NCBI RefSeq assembly: GCF_030643825.1
Contig: NZ_CP101717.1
Location: forward strand, 3,405,600 to 3,469,599
Length of the DNA stretch: 64,000 nucleotides
Direction of reading: 5' to 3'
DNA from: Salinispirillum sp. LH 10-3-1
Lineage (GTDB): Bacteria > Pseudomonadota > Gammaproteobacteria > Pseudomonadales > Natronospirillaceae
The notes beneath the pieces were generated by a model. It did not search any database and was not told the origin of the DNA. It was given only the letters and a program-made list of their open reading frames with translations. This document shows positions 36,990 through 45,855 of the stretch, piece after piece (position 1 is the stretch's first letter; every line of letters starts with the position of its first letter). Both the position numbers and the translations under genes were made by a program.

Positions 36990-38321
36990 GTGACTGAAAA
37001 AAAATTCTCCGAACGCTTGAAAAAAGCTCATGCCACCCACAGTCGCCGAGTCTGGCAAATCGCCTGGCCCTTGATGCTGGCAAATGTGAGTGCACCGCTA
37101 CTGGGCTTGGTAGACATTGGTCTAATGGGGCACCAAGGAGAAAGCCGTTATCTTGCCGCCGTCACGCTGGGGGCGAATTTGTTTGCGGTGATTGCATGGG
37201 GGTTTAATTTTCTAACCATGGCGGCCAGCGGCAGCACCGCATGGCTGATGGGTCGCGGCGGTCGCGTGCTGGCTGTGCGCTGGCTATTGCGACTCCTCCC
37301 GCCCGTGGCGGTGCTGGGGTTGCTGCTCTTGTTTGCCACGCCATGGCTCATTCCACTCGGTTTGGCTTTTTATCAACCGAGCAGCGAATTGGCCAGCAGC
37401 GCCCAAACTTACCTCGCCATTCGTGCCTGGAGCATACCATTGGTGCTGGTGAACCTGTTATTGGCGGGCTGGTTTATTGGCATTCAGCTCACCCGAGTAA
37501 ACTTATTCGCCACACTCTGTGCACAAGCTGTGAATATTCTGGTGAGTGTTTTCTTAGTGCTCGGCCTGAATCTGGGTATTGCAGGCGTTGCGGCTGGCAG
37601 TGTCATAGGTGATCTGGCAGCCTTTTTAATATACAGCGGCACCGCGTTTTACCTTTATAGACACAACTTATCCACGGTTATTCACAAGGATATCCCCAAA
37701 CTTACCCACTATTTGAAGTTGGCCGCTCCGTTGATACTGCGCACCTTTACCTTGCTGTTCGCGTTTAATTATTTCAGCAAGCTAGGGCTTGGGTTGGGCA
37801 CTGACTACGTGGCTGCTAATGCCGTCTTAATCAGCTTTTTGCTGGTCATCTCAACCCTGTTGGATGGTTTCGCCAACGCAGCAGAGGCTCTGGTCGGTCG
37901 AGCCGCCGGAGCCAGCCAGCGACAGCGCATACAAGCGGCTATTCTCGCCACCGGCCTGTGGTCAGCGTTGTTCGCGGTTGCCTTATGCCTGATCTTTGCC
38001 TTATTGCATGAGCCTGCCATCGCTCTACTGACAGACTTAAGCGAAATTCGTCAGCTAGCCGGCCAATATGTGATCTGGATGATCACCATGCCGCTCTACA
38101 CTTGGTGGGCTTATTGGTTGGATGGAGTGTTTATTGGCCTGCAATGGGTACGCGCCATGCGCAATGTATTGATCCTCAGCGTGTTTGGCATTTACTGGCC
38201 ACTCAGCTTAGTGGTGCCAATGGAGAGCAATCACAGTATTTGGGCGTTGTTTGCCCTCATGATGCTGTTGCGCAGCCTGATGATGTTGGGATGGCTGGGA
38301 TTGCGTTGGAGCCGGCTCTGA
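36990..38321 (+). CDS. MATE family efflux transporter, DinF-like
   Basis: Predicted inner-membrane cation-coupled exporter, 443 residues and twelve helices. The N-terminal WPLMLANVSAPLLGLVDIG resembles the DinF subgroup of the MATE family. The substrate cannot be told from sequence. GTG start. E. coli dinF is SOS-controlled with lexA, but I see no LexA box here. It is divergent from coxB and has no obvious functional partner nearby. Confidence 0.85.
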   Translation: MTEKKFSERLKKAHATHSRRVWQIAWPLMLANVSAPLLGLVDIGLMGHQGESRYLAAVTLGANLFAVIAWGFNFLTMAASGSTAWLMGRGGRVLAVRWLLRLLPPVAVLGLLLLFATPWLIPLGLAFYQPSSELASSAQTYLAIRAWSIPLVLVNLLLAGWFIGIQLTRVNLFATLCAQAVNILVSVFLVLGLNLGIAGVAAGSVIGDLAAFLIYSGTAFYLYRHNLSTVIHKDIPKLTHYLKLAAPLILRTFTLLFAFNYFSKLGLGLGTDYVAANAVLISFLLVISTLLDGFANAAEALVGRAAGASQRQRIQAAILATGLWSALFAVALCLIFALLHEPAIALLTDLSEIRQLAGQYVIWMITMPLYTWWAYWLDGVFIGLQWVRAMRNVLILSVFGIYWPLSLVVPMESNHSIWALFALMMLLRSLMMLGWLGLRWSRL

Positions 38322-38496
38322 AAAGTTAACATAAAATTACCCGTAAATGACTGGCGCGGGTGCGCAATCCACTATACTGGTGAATGCAGAACGAGGAGTT
38401 GGACTTAGCCTCCTTATTACTATGGATAACGTTCACCCTAGGGTTCCCGTCCAAACAATGGCACCACGATCCCTCTTACTTTCGAGCGCTAATCTC

Positions 38497-39072
38497 ATGT
38501 CCATAACCGATATCGAAAAGACCATTCTGTTCGCGCGTGCTTGCGACGAACAGCGGCAGGACCAAACCTTAAGTCTGCCCACCTCTAACGCTTGGGATGA
38601 ACGGGAACTGCGCGACTTTCTGAATCGCTACATTGAGCAGTTACCGGTATCCCTGAAAACCGCTGCCATGGCCGCGCGCCAATTATCTCTTGAAGACACG
38701 GTAGAGCCCATTTTGCAGGCCGTGGAAAGTTTCTTCATCAGCGAATGCGAACTCAGCTCACAGGGCGGGCTCACTGCCCTATTAGACAGAACCTATCTTG
38801 GGCATCGTATGCTCGAAGAACTCAACGATCACCTATTCGTGCGCACCGGACACTACCTGATACACACCGACATGACCGAAGCCAATCTGCTAGCGCATAG
38901 TTTGTTGGGCGACCCCTACGCCAGTGAACTGGACGGCATCGTAGCGCAAACACTGGATGCCCTGACCGGCGCGCTAAAGATTGCCAGCGGTGCCGGGCGG
39001 GCCCATAACACCGAACAAATGTTGAAACCTTTTGCAGTACAGGGGGACAAGCGTCTAAAGTTACCCTATTAA
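38497..39072 (+). CDS. Hypothetical protein
   Basis: I do not recognise this 191-residue, apparently helical and soluble protein. It has no signal peptide, membrane helix or known motif. The frame is open from 38347, with alternative ATGs at 38422 and 38458. The 38497 start is chosen because the residues before it look non-coding, but no start has a convincing ribosome site. A TATACT at 38373-38378 may be the -10 box. The alpha/beta hydrolase gene follows after 33 bp on the same strand. Confidence 0.6.
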   Translation: MSITDIEKTILFARACDEQRQDQTLSLPTSNAWDERELRDFLNRYIEQLPVSLKTAAMAARQLSLEDTVEPILQAVESFFISECELSSQGGLTALLDRTYLGHRMLEELNDHLFVRTGHYLIHTDMTEANLLAHSLLGDPYASELDGIVAQTLDALTGALKIASGAGRAHNTEQMLKPFAVQGDKRLKLPY

Positions 39073-39105
39073 CTTAACTTTTCCGCTCAAGGCAGACAGC
39101 AGATT

Positions 39106-39981
39106 ATGATGGACTTTGACTGGCAGTGGTTTCCCGCCGAGTCGCCACGCGGCGTTTTGGTTATTTGTCACGGCATGGCGGAGCACCATGCCCGCTATAC
39201 ACCACTCGCACAATACATGGTTAAGCACGGCTGGCACGTGCTTACCTTTGACCACCCAGGACATGGCAGTAAAGCAGATCAGCCAGGCTATTTTGGCCCC
39301 GCTGGCTGGGATGCGGTGACCGACCGAATGGCGGTCATGTTGACCGAGGCCGCAACGCGTGCACCCGACCTGCCGCTTTGGTTGGTCGGCCACAGCATGG
39401 GTTCCTTTGCCGTCTTAGACTATGCCTGCCGTTTTCCACTGCCCACCCAATGCAAAGGCATCGCGCTGATTGCCACCGACTCACCGCAGACGCTGCCCAG
39501 CCTTGCGCTGGCCGGTGTAACCGGCTTGCTCGGCCGTGTATATGGCTGGACCACCAGCAGCAAACTGCTCAAAGCCCTGACTTTCGAGGCCTTCAACCGC
39601 CACTTCAAACCAAACCGCACCAGTGACGACTGGGTTTGCGGCGACGCTGCTGTGGTGGATGCTTACCAAGCCGACCCCCTGTGTGGCTTTGATTGCTCCA
39701 TCGCGCTCTGGTCGGAGCTCAGTCACGTCTTCCGCCGTCTGAGCAAAAACAGTCACCTGAAAAATCTTCCGGCGAGCTGCCAAGTGGTCTTGTTGGCGGG
39801 CGGCAAGGACCCCGTCGGTCGCTTTGGTAAGGGCCCCCGGGCCTTAACCCAGCGGTTACGTAAACTGGGCTACAGCGCCGAGCTCAAACTTTACCCCAGC
39901 ATGCGCCATGAGATACTGAATGAAAAAGATAAGTCATTGGTTTGGGCCGACTTTCAGCGCATGGTGTCGGACCTGTCGTAA
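39106..39981 (+). CDS. Alpha/beta hydrolase, lysophospholipase/monoacylglycerol lipase type
   Basis: A 291-residue cytoplasmic serine hydrolase. The nucleophile elbow is GHSMG with Ser 97. The oxyanion region reads VICHGMAEH, DHPGHGSK is the conserved loop, and Asp in AGGKDPVG and His in SMRHEIL complete a plausible triad. The pattern matches the group that includes PldB and monoacylglycerol lipases; the exact substrate is unknown. Its 3' end overlaps the next gene by 62 bp. Confidence 0.82.
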   Translation: MMDFDWQWFPAESPRGVLVICHGMAEHHARYTPLAQYMVKHGWHVLTFDHPGHGSKADQPGYFGPAGWDAVTDRMAVMLTEAATRAPDLPLWLVGHSMGSFAVLDYACRFPLPTQCKGIALIATDSPQTLPSLALAGVTGLLGRVYGWTTSSKLLKALTFEAFNRHFKPNRTSDDWVCGDAAVVDAYQADPLCGFDCSIALWSELSHVFRRLSKNSHLKNLPASCQVVLLAGGKDPVGRFGKGPRALTQRLRKLGYSAELKLYPSMRHEILNEKDKSLVWADFQRMVSDLS

Positions 39982-41929
39982 CGGCAACCTGGTTCTGCTG
40001 AGCTGGCTGATGGTCGGCATGGTCAGTGCCGATAGCATCGAACTGCACAACGGCGCGCATCGCTACGATCTGCATCACTATGCCTCGGGCGTGTGGCTGG
40101 AGCACTGGGAACCAGAATACGATGCCCCGGCGCGCACCTTCCCGTCGGCGGTACCTAATCGTGGCTTCGATGACGGTATCTTTCATTGGCGCGCCGATAT
40201 CAGCAACCAAAGCGACGAGCAAATCTGGTACTTGGTGGTGCGCAATCCGTCCATTGACCGGCTGCGCATTTCCTACACCGCGTTGGCCGATGCCCCTTTT
40301 CATCAAACCGGAGACCATCAAAACCCGCAACGCCGCTTATTCCCCGGCAATCATTTTGTCATTCCGCTGACCTTCGACCTCACGCCGCAAACGCTCTACA
40401 TCACGGCCACCAGCGATGACTGGCAATTCTACCCCATGATGCTCGTGAATCAGACCGGCTATCAAACCTTTGTACAGCAAGAAATGTTGGCCATTGGCGC
40501 GGTGACGGGACTTTTGCTGGCGGTCTTCCTGTTTAATTTGCTGCAAACCCTACTGAAAACCCATTGGTCGTTCCTGTGGGCTGCGGGTACCGCCATGCTG
40601 TGGGTCGTGCATGTGTGGTTCTGGTACGGCTTGGGCTATTTGTGGCTGTGGCCGGACAGCCCGTGGATGCAGCAACATATCTGGTACTTGCTACTGCCTT
40701 GTACCGGCGCATTGCTGTTGGCCTCGGTGGTGGCTGCCTGTACCCGCCGTCTCAGTCATTTGCATGTCAGCGTGTTGAACTGGGGTGCCGGCCTGGGGGC
40801 AGTTTTATTGTTGGGTAGCTATGTATTGCTGAGCAAGGCCGCATTCATCAACATCACCTGGCTGTGGTTTGCCCTGCTGTCGTTGTTGTTCCTGTATTGG
40901 ACACGGCACGAACGCCGCATTTGGACGTTGCAAATGGTGTTGGCGGGCTATATTGGTTTGAGTGGGCTGTTCTTTCTCTATTTTTCCGTCAGCGCTCATT
41001 TGTTCAGCAGTCATATGCTGCTGCTGTTCTTACTGTTTGCTGTCCTCACTGCACTGCACTCATTCGCTGTGTACTGGCAGTACCACATGTCAGAGCAAAA
41101 AGCGTGGCGCGACCTACAGCGGCGCTCGCAGGCTTACGAAGATCAAGTCGATGAGGGGCGCGAGATTCTGGCTCGCTATCGCAGTGCATTGGAGTCCGGA
41201 CGCTCCTGGCGTTATGCCTTTACCCGTAACCTGCAGCAGCGTTTTAACGTCATCGAGGCCGCTGTGACCCAGCTAAGACAATCCGTCTTGGCCGAAGAGC
41301 GCCACGAACTACTCAACCAAGCATTGGTAGCCAGCCAAGAAGGCGCGCGTTATATCAGCGATCTTAGCCACCTCGAACAGGTCTTGGCCGATGGCTACAT
41401 CGTCGACCGCGAGCCCATGATGATCAACGATTGGCTCAGTCAATTCGATGCGTGGTTTGATACTCAAGAGGAAAGTGGACAGCTGTTCTTCCGCGCCGAG
41501 CTGACAGAACACACCGACCCGCCGCCGCCGGTTATCGGCCCAGCTACGACCTTACACACCATCTGTTTGCGTCTGTTGGAAAACGCTTTACAACACACAC
41601 AAGCCGGCTTTGTGAAGTTATTGGTAGAAATGGAGGGGCTAACGGATGATGTGGTCTACTGTGCCTTCGAAGTACGCGATTCTGGCTCTGGCATGACGCC
41701 TGATTTGGTGGCTGCCATTCAAGCCTTTTGGCAGCAAGCAGCGACACCGGATCAGCAGCACCGACTTGGCTCAGGACTGACCATTGCATTGACGTTATTG
41801 CAAAAGCTGGACGCCAGCCTGCACGTCCAATCCACTGAAAAAGCCGGCACCAGCATACGCTTTGCCATCGCTCTTCAGCGGCAACACCAAGAACCCGAAC
41901 TAGGATCTGAAAGCGCGCCTGCGCCGTAA
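39920..41929 (+). CDS. 7TMR-DISM histidine-kinase-like protein lacking the phospho-acceptor His
   Basis: 669 residues. A signal peptide (to about residue 37) precedes a periplasmic 7TMR-DISMED2-like domain (about 38-180), seven membrane helices (about 190-385), a coiled helix, and a GHKL ATPase domain (about 535-655) with N555 (RLLENALQH), G1 DSGSGM and G2 GSGLTIAL. The helical DHp region (about 425-490) has no His where HExxxP is expected; it reads YAFTRNLQQRF. It may therefore not autophosphorylate on His, or uses an unrecognised site. No response regulator is adjacent. The start overlaps the hydrolase gene by 62 bp, but it gives a natural charged signal-peptide N-terminus. Confidence 0.78.
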   Translation: MKKISHWFGPTFSAWCRTCRNGNLVLLSWLMVGMVSADSIELHNGAHRYDLHHYASGVWLEHWEPEYDAPARTFPSAVPNRGFDDGIFHWRADISNQSDEQIWYLVVRNPSIDRLRISYTALADAPFHQTGDHQNPQRRLFPGNHFVIPLTFDLTPQTLYITATSDDWQFYPMMLVNQTGYQTFVQQEMLAIGAVTGLLLAVFLFNLLQTLLKTHWSFLWAAGTAMLWVVHVWFWYGLGYLWLWPDSPWMQQHIWYLLLPCTGALLLASVVAACTRRLSHLHVSVLNWGAGLGAVLLLGSYVLLSKAAFINITWLWFALLSLLFLYWTRHERRIWTLQMVLAGYIGLSGLFFLYFSVSAHLFSSHMLLLFLLFAVLTALHSFAVYWQYHMSEQKAWRDLQRRSQAYEDQVDEGREILARYRSALESGRSWRYAFTRNLQQRFNVIEAAVTQLRQSVLAEERHELLNQALVASQEGARYISDLSHLEQVLADGYIVDREPMMINDWLSQFDAWFDTQEESGQLFFRAELTEHTDPPPPVIGPATTLHTICLRLLENALQHTQAGFVKLLVEMEGLTDDVVYCAFEVRDSGSGMTPDLVAAIQAFWQQAATPDQQHRLGSGLTIALTLLQKLDASLHVQSTEKAGTSIRFAIALQRQHQEPELGSESAPAP

Positions 41930-41957
41930 GCCTCCTTTCACTGAGTAAAGTGGTCTT

Positions 41958-41964
41958 CTATACT
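41958..41964 (+). promoter_or_regulatory. Candidate sigma-S type -10 element for the osmF operon
   Basis: CTATACT, 44 bases before the osmF ATG, matches the extended -10 preferred by RpoS. The region 17 bases upstream (TTTCAC) is a poor -35 box, again as often seen at RpoS promoters. The E. coli osmF operon is RpoS-dependent, which fits. AGAGGGA serves as ribosome site. Confidence 0.4.
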
Positions 41965-42007
41965 GATTCACTCATGCTCTGAACGTACAAAATAAGAGGG
42001 ACCCAAC

Positions 42008-42928
42008 ATGTCCATCCAGACGCTTTTCTCGACGCGCTCCTTAGCCACTTTACTCACCGCTTCGGTATTGTCCGCCAGTGCTTTGGCCAGCAGTCCTGTC
42101 GTGGTGTCCTCCAAGATCGATACTGAAGGCTCGGTGTTGGGTCATATCATCATTCAATCGCTCGAAGCGGCTGGCATTCCCACCACCAATCGCTTGCAGT
42201 TGGGCGGTACGCCCATCATGCGCGCCGCCATCACCTCCGGCGAAATTGATCTTTACCCAGAGTACACCGGTAATGGTGCTTTTTTCTTTGACGAAGCCGA
42301 CAGTGATGTCTGGAAGGACGCTACCGCTGCCTGGGGTCGGGTACAGGAACTGGACTTTCAAGCCAACGAACTGATTTGGCTGCGTCCGGCAGACGCCAAC
42401 AATACTTGGGCGATGAGCGTACGCGGCGATGTGGCACGGGCTAATGAGTTGCGCACCTTGGATGACTTAGCAGCATACTTGGCCAACGGTGGTACCTTTA
42501 AATTCGCTGCCAGTGCCGAGTTTGTCGATTCAGCCAGCGCCTTACCGGCCTTTCAAGAAGCCTATGGGTTTACCTTAAGTGCTGACCAATTGTTGGTACT
42601 GTCGGGCGGAAACACGGCCGCTACTATGCGTGCCGCCGCACAACAGACCAGCGGTGTAAATGGCGCCATGACCTACGGCACCGACGGTGGTTTGGCCGCG
42701 TTGGACTTACTGGTGCTGGAAGATACTCGTGGCGTGCAGCCGGTTTACCAGCCCGCACCACTGATTCGTGCCGACGTACTCGCCGCCTATCCACAGATTG
42801 CGGAAGTGCTGGAGCCGGTATTTGCCGGGCTTAGCCTGGAAATACTGCAACGTCTCAACGGCGATGTCGCTGTGAACGGAGCCGATCCGCAGCAGGTCGC
42901 CCGCGATTACCTCAACAGTCTGCGTTAA
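42008..42928 (+). CDS. osmF: Osmoprotectant ABC transporter, substrate-binding protein
   Basis: Periplasmic binding protein of 306 residues for betaine-like quaternary amines. A signal peptide (cleavage near ALA) precedes a classic OpuAC/OsmF fold: SKIDTEGSVLGHII, LQLGGTPIMRAAITSGEIDLYPEYTG, and late GVQPVYQPAPLIRADVL. The gene order osmF, yehY, yehX, yehW that follows is the same as in E. coli. Confidence 0.88.
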   Translation: MSIQTLFSTRSLATLLTASVLSASALASSPVVVSSKIDTEGSVLGHIIIQSLEAAGIPTTNRLQLGGTPIMRAAITSGEIDLYPEYTGNGAFFFDEADSDVWKDATAAWGRVQELDFQANELIWLRPADANNTWAMSVRGDVARANELRTLDDLAAYLANGGTFKFAASAEFVDSASALPAFQEAYGFTLSADQLLVLSGGNTAATMRAAAQQTSGVNGAMTYGTDGGLAALDLLVLEDTRGVQPVYQPAPLIRADVLAAYPQIAEVLEPVFAGLSLEILQRLNGDVAVNGADPQQVARDYLNSLR

Positions 42929-42976
42929 ACCTAGGATTTGGCGGGCAGGGCATAGTGTCCTGTCACGCCTGCCATT

Positions 42977-44143
42977 ATGAACCCAACACACCATCGCCCA
43001 TCACGCGTGATCCCGGTTTTATCCGGAGCAGCCGTACTGTGTCTGTTGACTATGGACTACGCGGTTTTCCAAGCGAATCGTATCGTCGCCGGAGACGGCC
43101 AGTCGCTCTGGCTTGCCTTGGGCTACCCGTGGGCGGGTGCTTTAGTCATTAGCCTGCTGGGTTTGATGGTATTAAGCCGCTTACCGAGCCTGTCATTGCG
43201 ATGGTCTTATGCCATTGTGATGGTGCTGCTGATGCAAATGCCTTTGAGCCTCAGTTGGTTCGGCCATTTTATTATTCCCACAGACCAACCCTTTGCGCGC
43301 AGCGCGCCAGCCGCCGGGTTTTGGCTGCTGCTGTTTTTCGCCTTGCTGTTAGCGCTTGAACTGCAACACCGCTTGCAGGCCGGGCGTCTGAGCACCTGGA
43401 GTATGGGGTTGCTGGTGATGTCGGCGTGGTGGCTGTGTGTACAGCTCGGTTGGCTAGACAGTCTGGCGCTGGTGCGTGAATACCGCAGTCAGTCTGGGCC
43501 CTTTGCTCAAGCGTTGCACACCCACTTATTGCTGGTTATAGGCGCCGTCGGAGCCAGTGCGCTGTTGAGTGCACTGTTGACGGCTGTGGTGCTGAATTAC
43601 ACCAGAACACAGAACGCCATCTTCGCCGTACTTAATTTCTTTCAAACCATCCCCAGTCTGGCGTTATTTGGCTTGTTGATTGCTCCCTTGAGTGCCTTAT
43701 CGGCGCAGTTTCCTTGGCTGCAGGCGCTGGGTATACGCGGTATTGGCTGGGCGCCTGCGATGATCGCCTTGATCGCTTACAGCCTATTACCCATGGTACG
43801 CAACACCACCGTCGCCTTGCAGGAAGTCAGCGCCAGTGTACTGGAATCGGCACGCGGCATGGGGATGAGTCGGGCACAGATATTCCTGCAGGTGCGTCTG
43901 CCTTTAGCGTTGCCGGTGATTATTGAGGGATTACGCATCACAACCATTCAGGCCATCGGCTTAACCGCGGTCGCCGCCTTAATCGGAGCTGGCGGCTTTG
44001 GCACCTTTATTTTTCAGGGCCTAGGTCAGGCTGCCATGGATTTGGTGCTGCTTGGTGCGCTGCCCACCATCGCCTTAGCCATGCTGGCCGATGTCTTACT
44101 GACGACCCTGGCACGCTTCACCAGCAAAGGACAACCCACATGA
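42977..44143 (+). CDS. yehY: Osmoprotectant ABC transporter, permease YehY-like
   Basis: Inner-membrane permease of 388 residues, close to the unusual length of E. coli YehY (about 385). The N-terminal half holds extra membrane helices, and the C-terminal part (about 180-375) is a standard BPD_transp_1 domain with the EAA-loop VSASVLESARGMGMSRAQ. The stop overlaps the yehX start as ATGA. Confidence 0.88.
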   Translation: MNPTHHRPSRVIPVLSGAAVLCLLTMDYAVFQANRIVAGDGQSLWLALGYPWAGALVISLLGLMVLSRLPSLSLRWSYAIVMVLLMQMPLSLSWFGHFIIPTDQPFARSAPAAGFWLLLFFALLLALELQHRLQAGRLSTWSMGLLVMSAWWLCVQLGWLDSLALVREYRSQSGPFAQALHTHLLLVIGAVGASALLSALLTAVVLNYTRTQNAIFAVLNFFQTIPSLALFGLLIAPLSALSAQFPWLQALGIRGIGWAPAMIALIAYSLLPMVRNTTVALQEVSASVLESARGMGMSRAQIFLQVRLPLALPVIIEGLRITTIQAIGLTAVAALIGAGGFGTFIFQGLGQAAMDLVLLGALPTIALAMLADVLLTTLARFTSKGQPT

Positions 44144-45087
44144 TTGAACTGCAAGAGGTTAGCAAGCGCTTTGACGGCGCCGTTGCCGTCGATGCCATCG
44201 ACTTGACCATCAATACAGGTGAGCTTTGTGTGTTGGTTGGCACCTCTGGCTGTGGGAAGTCCACGACCTTGCGAATGATCAATCGTTTGATTCCACACAG
44301 CTCTGGCGAGATTCGCATCGACGGCACCGCGGTGACCGACCTCGATGCCGTTCAACTGCGTCGCCGTATCGGCTACGCCATTCAAAGCACGGGGCTGTTT
44401 CCGCACTGGACCGTAGCGCAAAACATTGGCCTGGTGCCCAGCCTATTGGGTTGGCCAAAGACAAGAATCCAAGCCCGGGTCGACGAGCTCCTTGTATTGC
44501 TCGGCCTGGATCGGCAAGAGTTTGCACCCAAATACCCGCACCAGCTGTCAGGAGGGCAGGCACAGCGTGTGGGTGTTGCACGCGCACTCGCCGGTGACCC
44601 TGATATTCTGTTAATGGACGAGCCCTTTGGCGCGCTTGACCCCATCACGCGGGAAAACCTGCAAGACGAGCTACTGCGTATTCAGCAGCAGGTACGTAAA
44701 ACCATAGTCTTTGTTACCCACGACATTGATGAAGCACTCAAGCTGGCCGACCGGCTTGTAATCATGGATCAGGGTCGTATCGTGCAGCAAGGCAAGCCGT
44801 GGTATGTGTTGGAACAACCAGCGAACAGCTTTGTCGAAAACTTGCTGGGTAAAGCCGACCGAGGCCTGAAGCAGGCCAGCCTCACCGCCGTCTCTGCGCT
44901 GATGGACGCGGTGGACGAACAGAGCCAAGACAGCAACGTACCGCGTATCGAAGCCACCGCGACCCTAAAGCAAGCGATGTCGGCTATGCTATGGCACCGC
45001 ACGGACAGACTGTGTGTAGTCGACAAGCAACATCAGCCAGTCGGTCAGTTGCGGCTCGACCGCATGCTCCGGCCCAAGGAGTTATAG
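44140..45087 (+). CDS. yehX: Osmoprotectant ABC transporter, ATP-binding protein YehX-like
   Basis: ATPase of 315 residues that powers the uptake system. Walker A GTSGCGKST near residue 35, the Q-loop IQSTGLFPHWTV, signature LSGGQAQRVG, Walker B ILLMDEPFGALD and switch His in FVTHDIDEA are intact. The C-terminal 60 residues resemble a single CBS-like unit (LCVVDKQHQPVGQLRLD), a regulatory element in the OpuCA/YehX group. Confidence 0.92.
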   Translation: MIELQEVSKRFDGAVAVDAIDLTINTGELCVLVGTSGCGKSTTLRMINRLIPHSSGEIRIDGTAVTDLDAVQLRRRIGYAIQSTGLFPHWTVAQNIGLVPSLLGWPKTRIQARVDELLVLLGLDRQEFAPKYPHQLSGGQAQRVGVARALAGDPDILLMDEPFGALDPITRENLQDELLRIQQQVRKTIVFVTHDIDEALKLADRLVIMDQGRIVQQGKPWYVLEQPANSFVENLLGKADRGLKQASLTAVSALMDAVDEQSQDSNVPRIEATATLKQAMSAMLWHRTDRLCVVDKQHQPVGQLRLDRMLRPKEL

Positions 45088-45088
45088 C

Positions 45089-45847
45089 GTGCAACGGTGC
45101 TTACGTTTGCTAAAAACGCTTTGGCTTCCGAGCAGCCTGATACTGCTATTGGCCTGGGTGGTTTGGTCGCTGCCAAGTTGGGAACCGTGGTTTCGCCAGT
45201 GGCAGCCCGATGTGCGCAACGTGGTCTACACCCGTGACCCTTTTAGTTATTTATTGTGGCAACATCTGCGCCTTGTCGCCATGGCCACCTTGGGTTCATT
45301 GGTGTTGGGACTCGGCGGGGCTATCTTGGTGACGCGCCAGTGGGGACGCGACTTCCTACCCTTAGTCAATCAGGTGGCGTCCATGGGGCAGACTGTACCA
45401 CCGGTAGCGGTATTGGCGTTGGCCGTGCCAGTGCTGGGCTTTGGTAATAACGCGACCATAGTGGCGTTATTGCTCTACGGTCTTCTGCCCATAGTACGCA
45501 ACAGCATTGCTGGCTTAAACGGCGTCAGCCCTGCGGTGTTGGAAGCGGCGCGCGGTATGGGCCTGTCAGCGACGCAGATATTGTGGCGCGTAGAGTTGCC
45601 TCTGGCCTCGCGGGTCATTCTGGCCGGGGTACGCACTACCGTCACCTTTGGTATCGCTACCGCCGCTATTGGCTCGACGGTCGGTGCTCGTACACTGGGC
45701 GACCCCATCATTGCTGGCTTGGTCAACGGTAACAATGCCTATGTGTTGCAAGGCGCCATCTTGATCGGCCTGTTGGCGATCACTTTGGATGCCTGGTTTG
45801 ATGCAGTAGCCCATTGGTTGCCCGGTGAAACAAAGCAGGCGCATTAG
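45089..45847 (+). CDS. yehW: Osmoprotectant ABC transporter, permease YehW-like
   Basis: Second permease of the system, 252 residues with about six helices. The EAA loop reads LNGVSPAVLEAARGMGLSATQ. GTG start one base after the yehX stop. It completes a four-gene operon and converges on the photolyase cluster with an 8-bp gap. Confidence 0.88.
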   Translation: MQRCLRLLKTLWLPSSLILLLAWVVWSLPSWEPWFRQWQPDVRNVVYTRDPFSYLLWQHLRLVAMATLGSLVLGLGGAILVTRQWGRDFLPLVNQVASMGQTVPPVAVLALAVPVLGFGNNATIVALLLYGLLPIVRNSIAGLNGVSPAVLEAARGMGLSATQILWRVELPLASRVILAGVRTTVTFGIATAAIGSTVGARTLGDPIIAGLVNGNNAYVLQGAILIGLLAITLDAWFDAVAHWLPGETKQAH

Positions 45848-45855
45848 GGGTTGAA

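Noticed and set aside
36990..38321. SOS control of the DinF-like transporter
   Set aside because: The upstream region has no CTG-N10-CAG box, so the E. coli dinF link does not carry over on this evidence.
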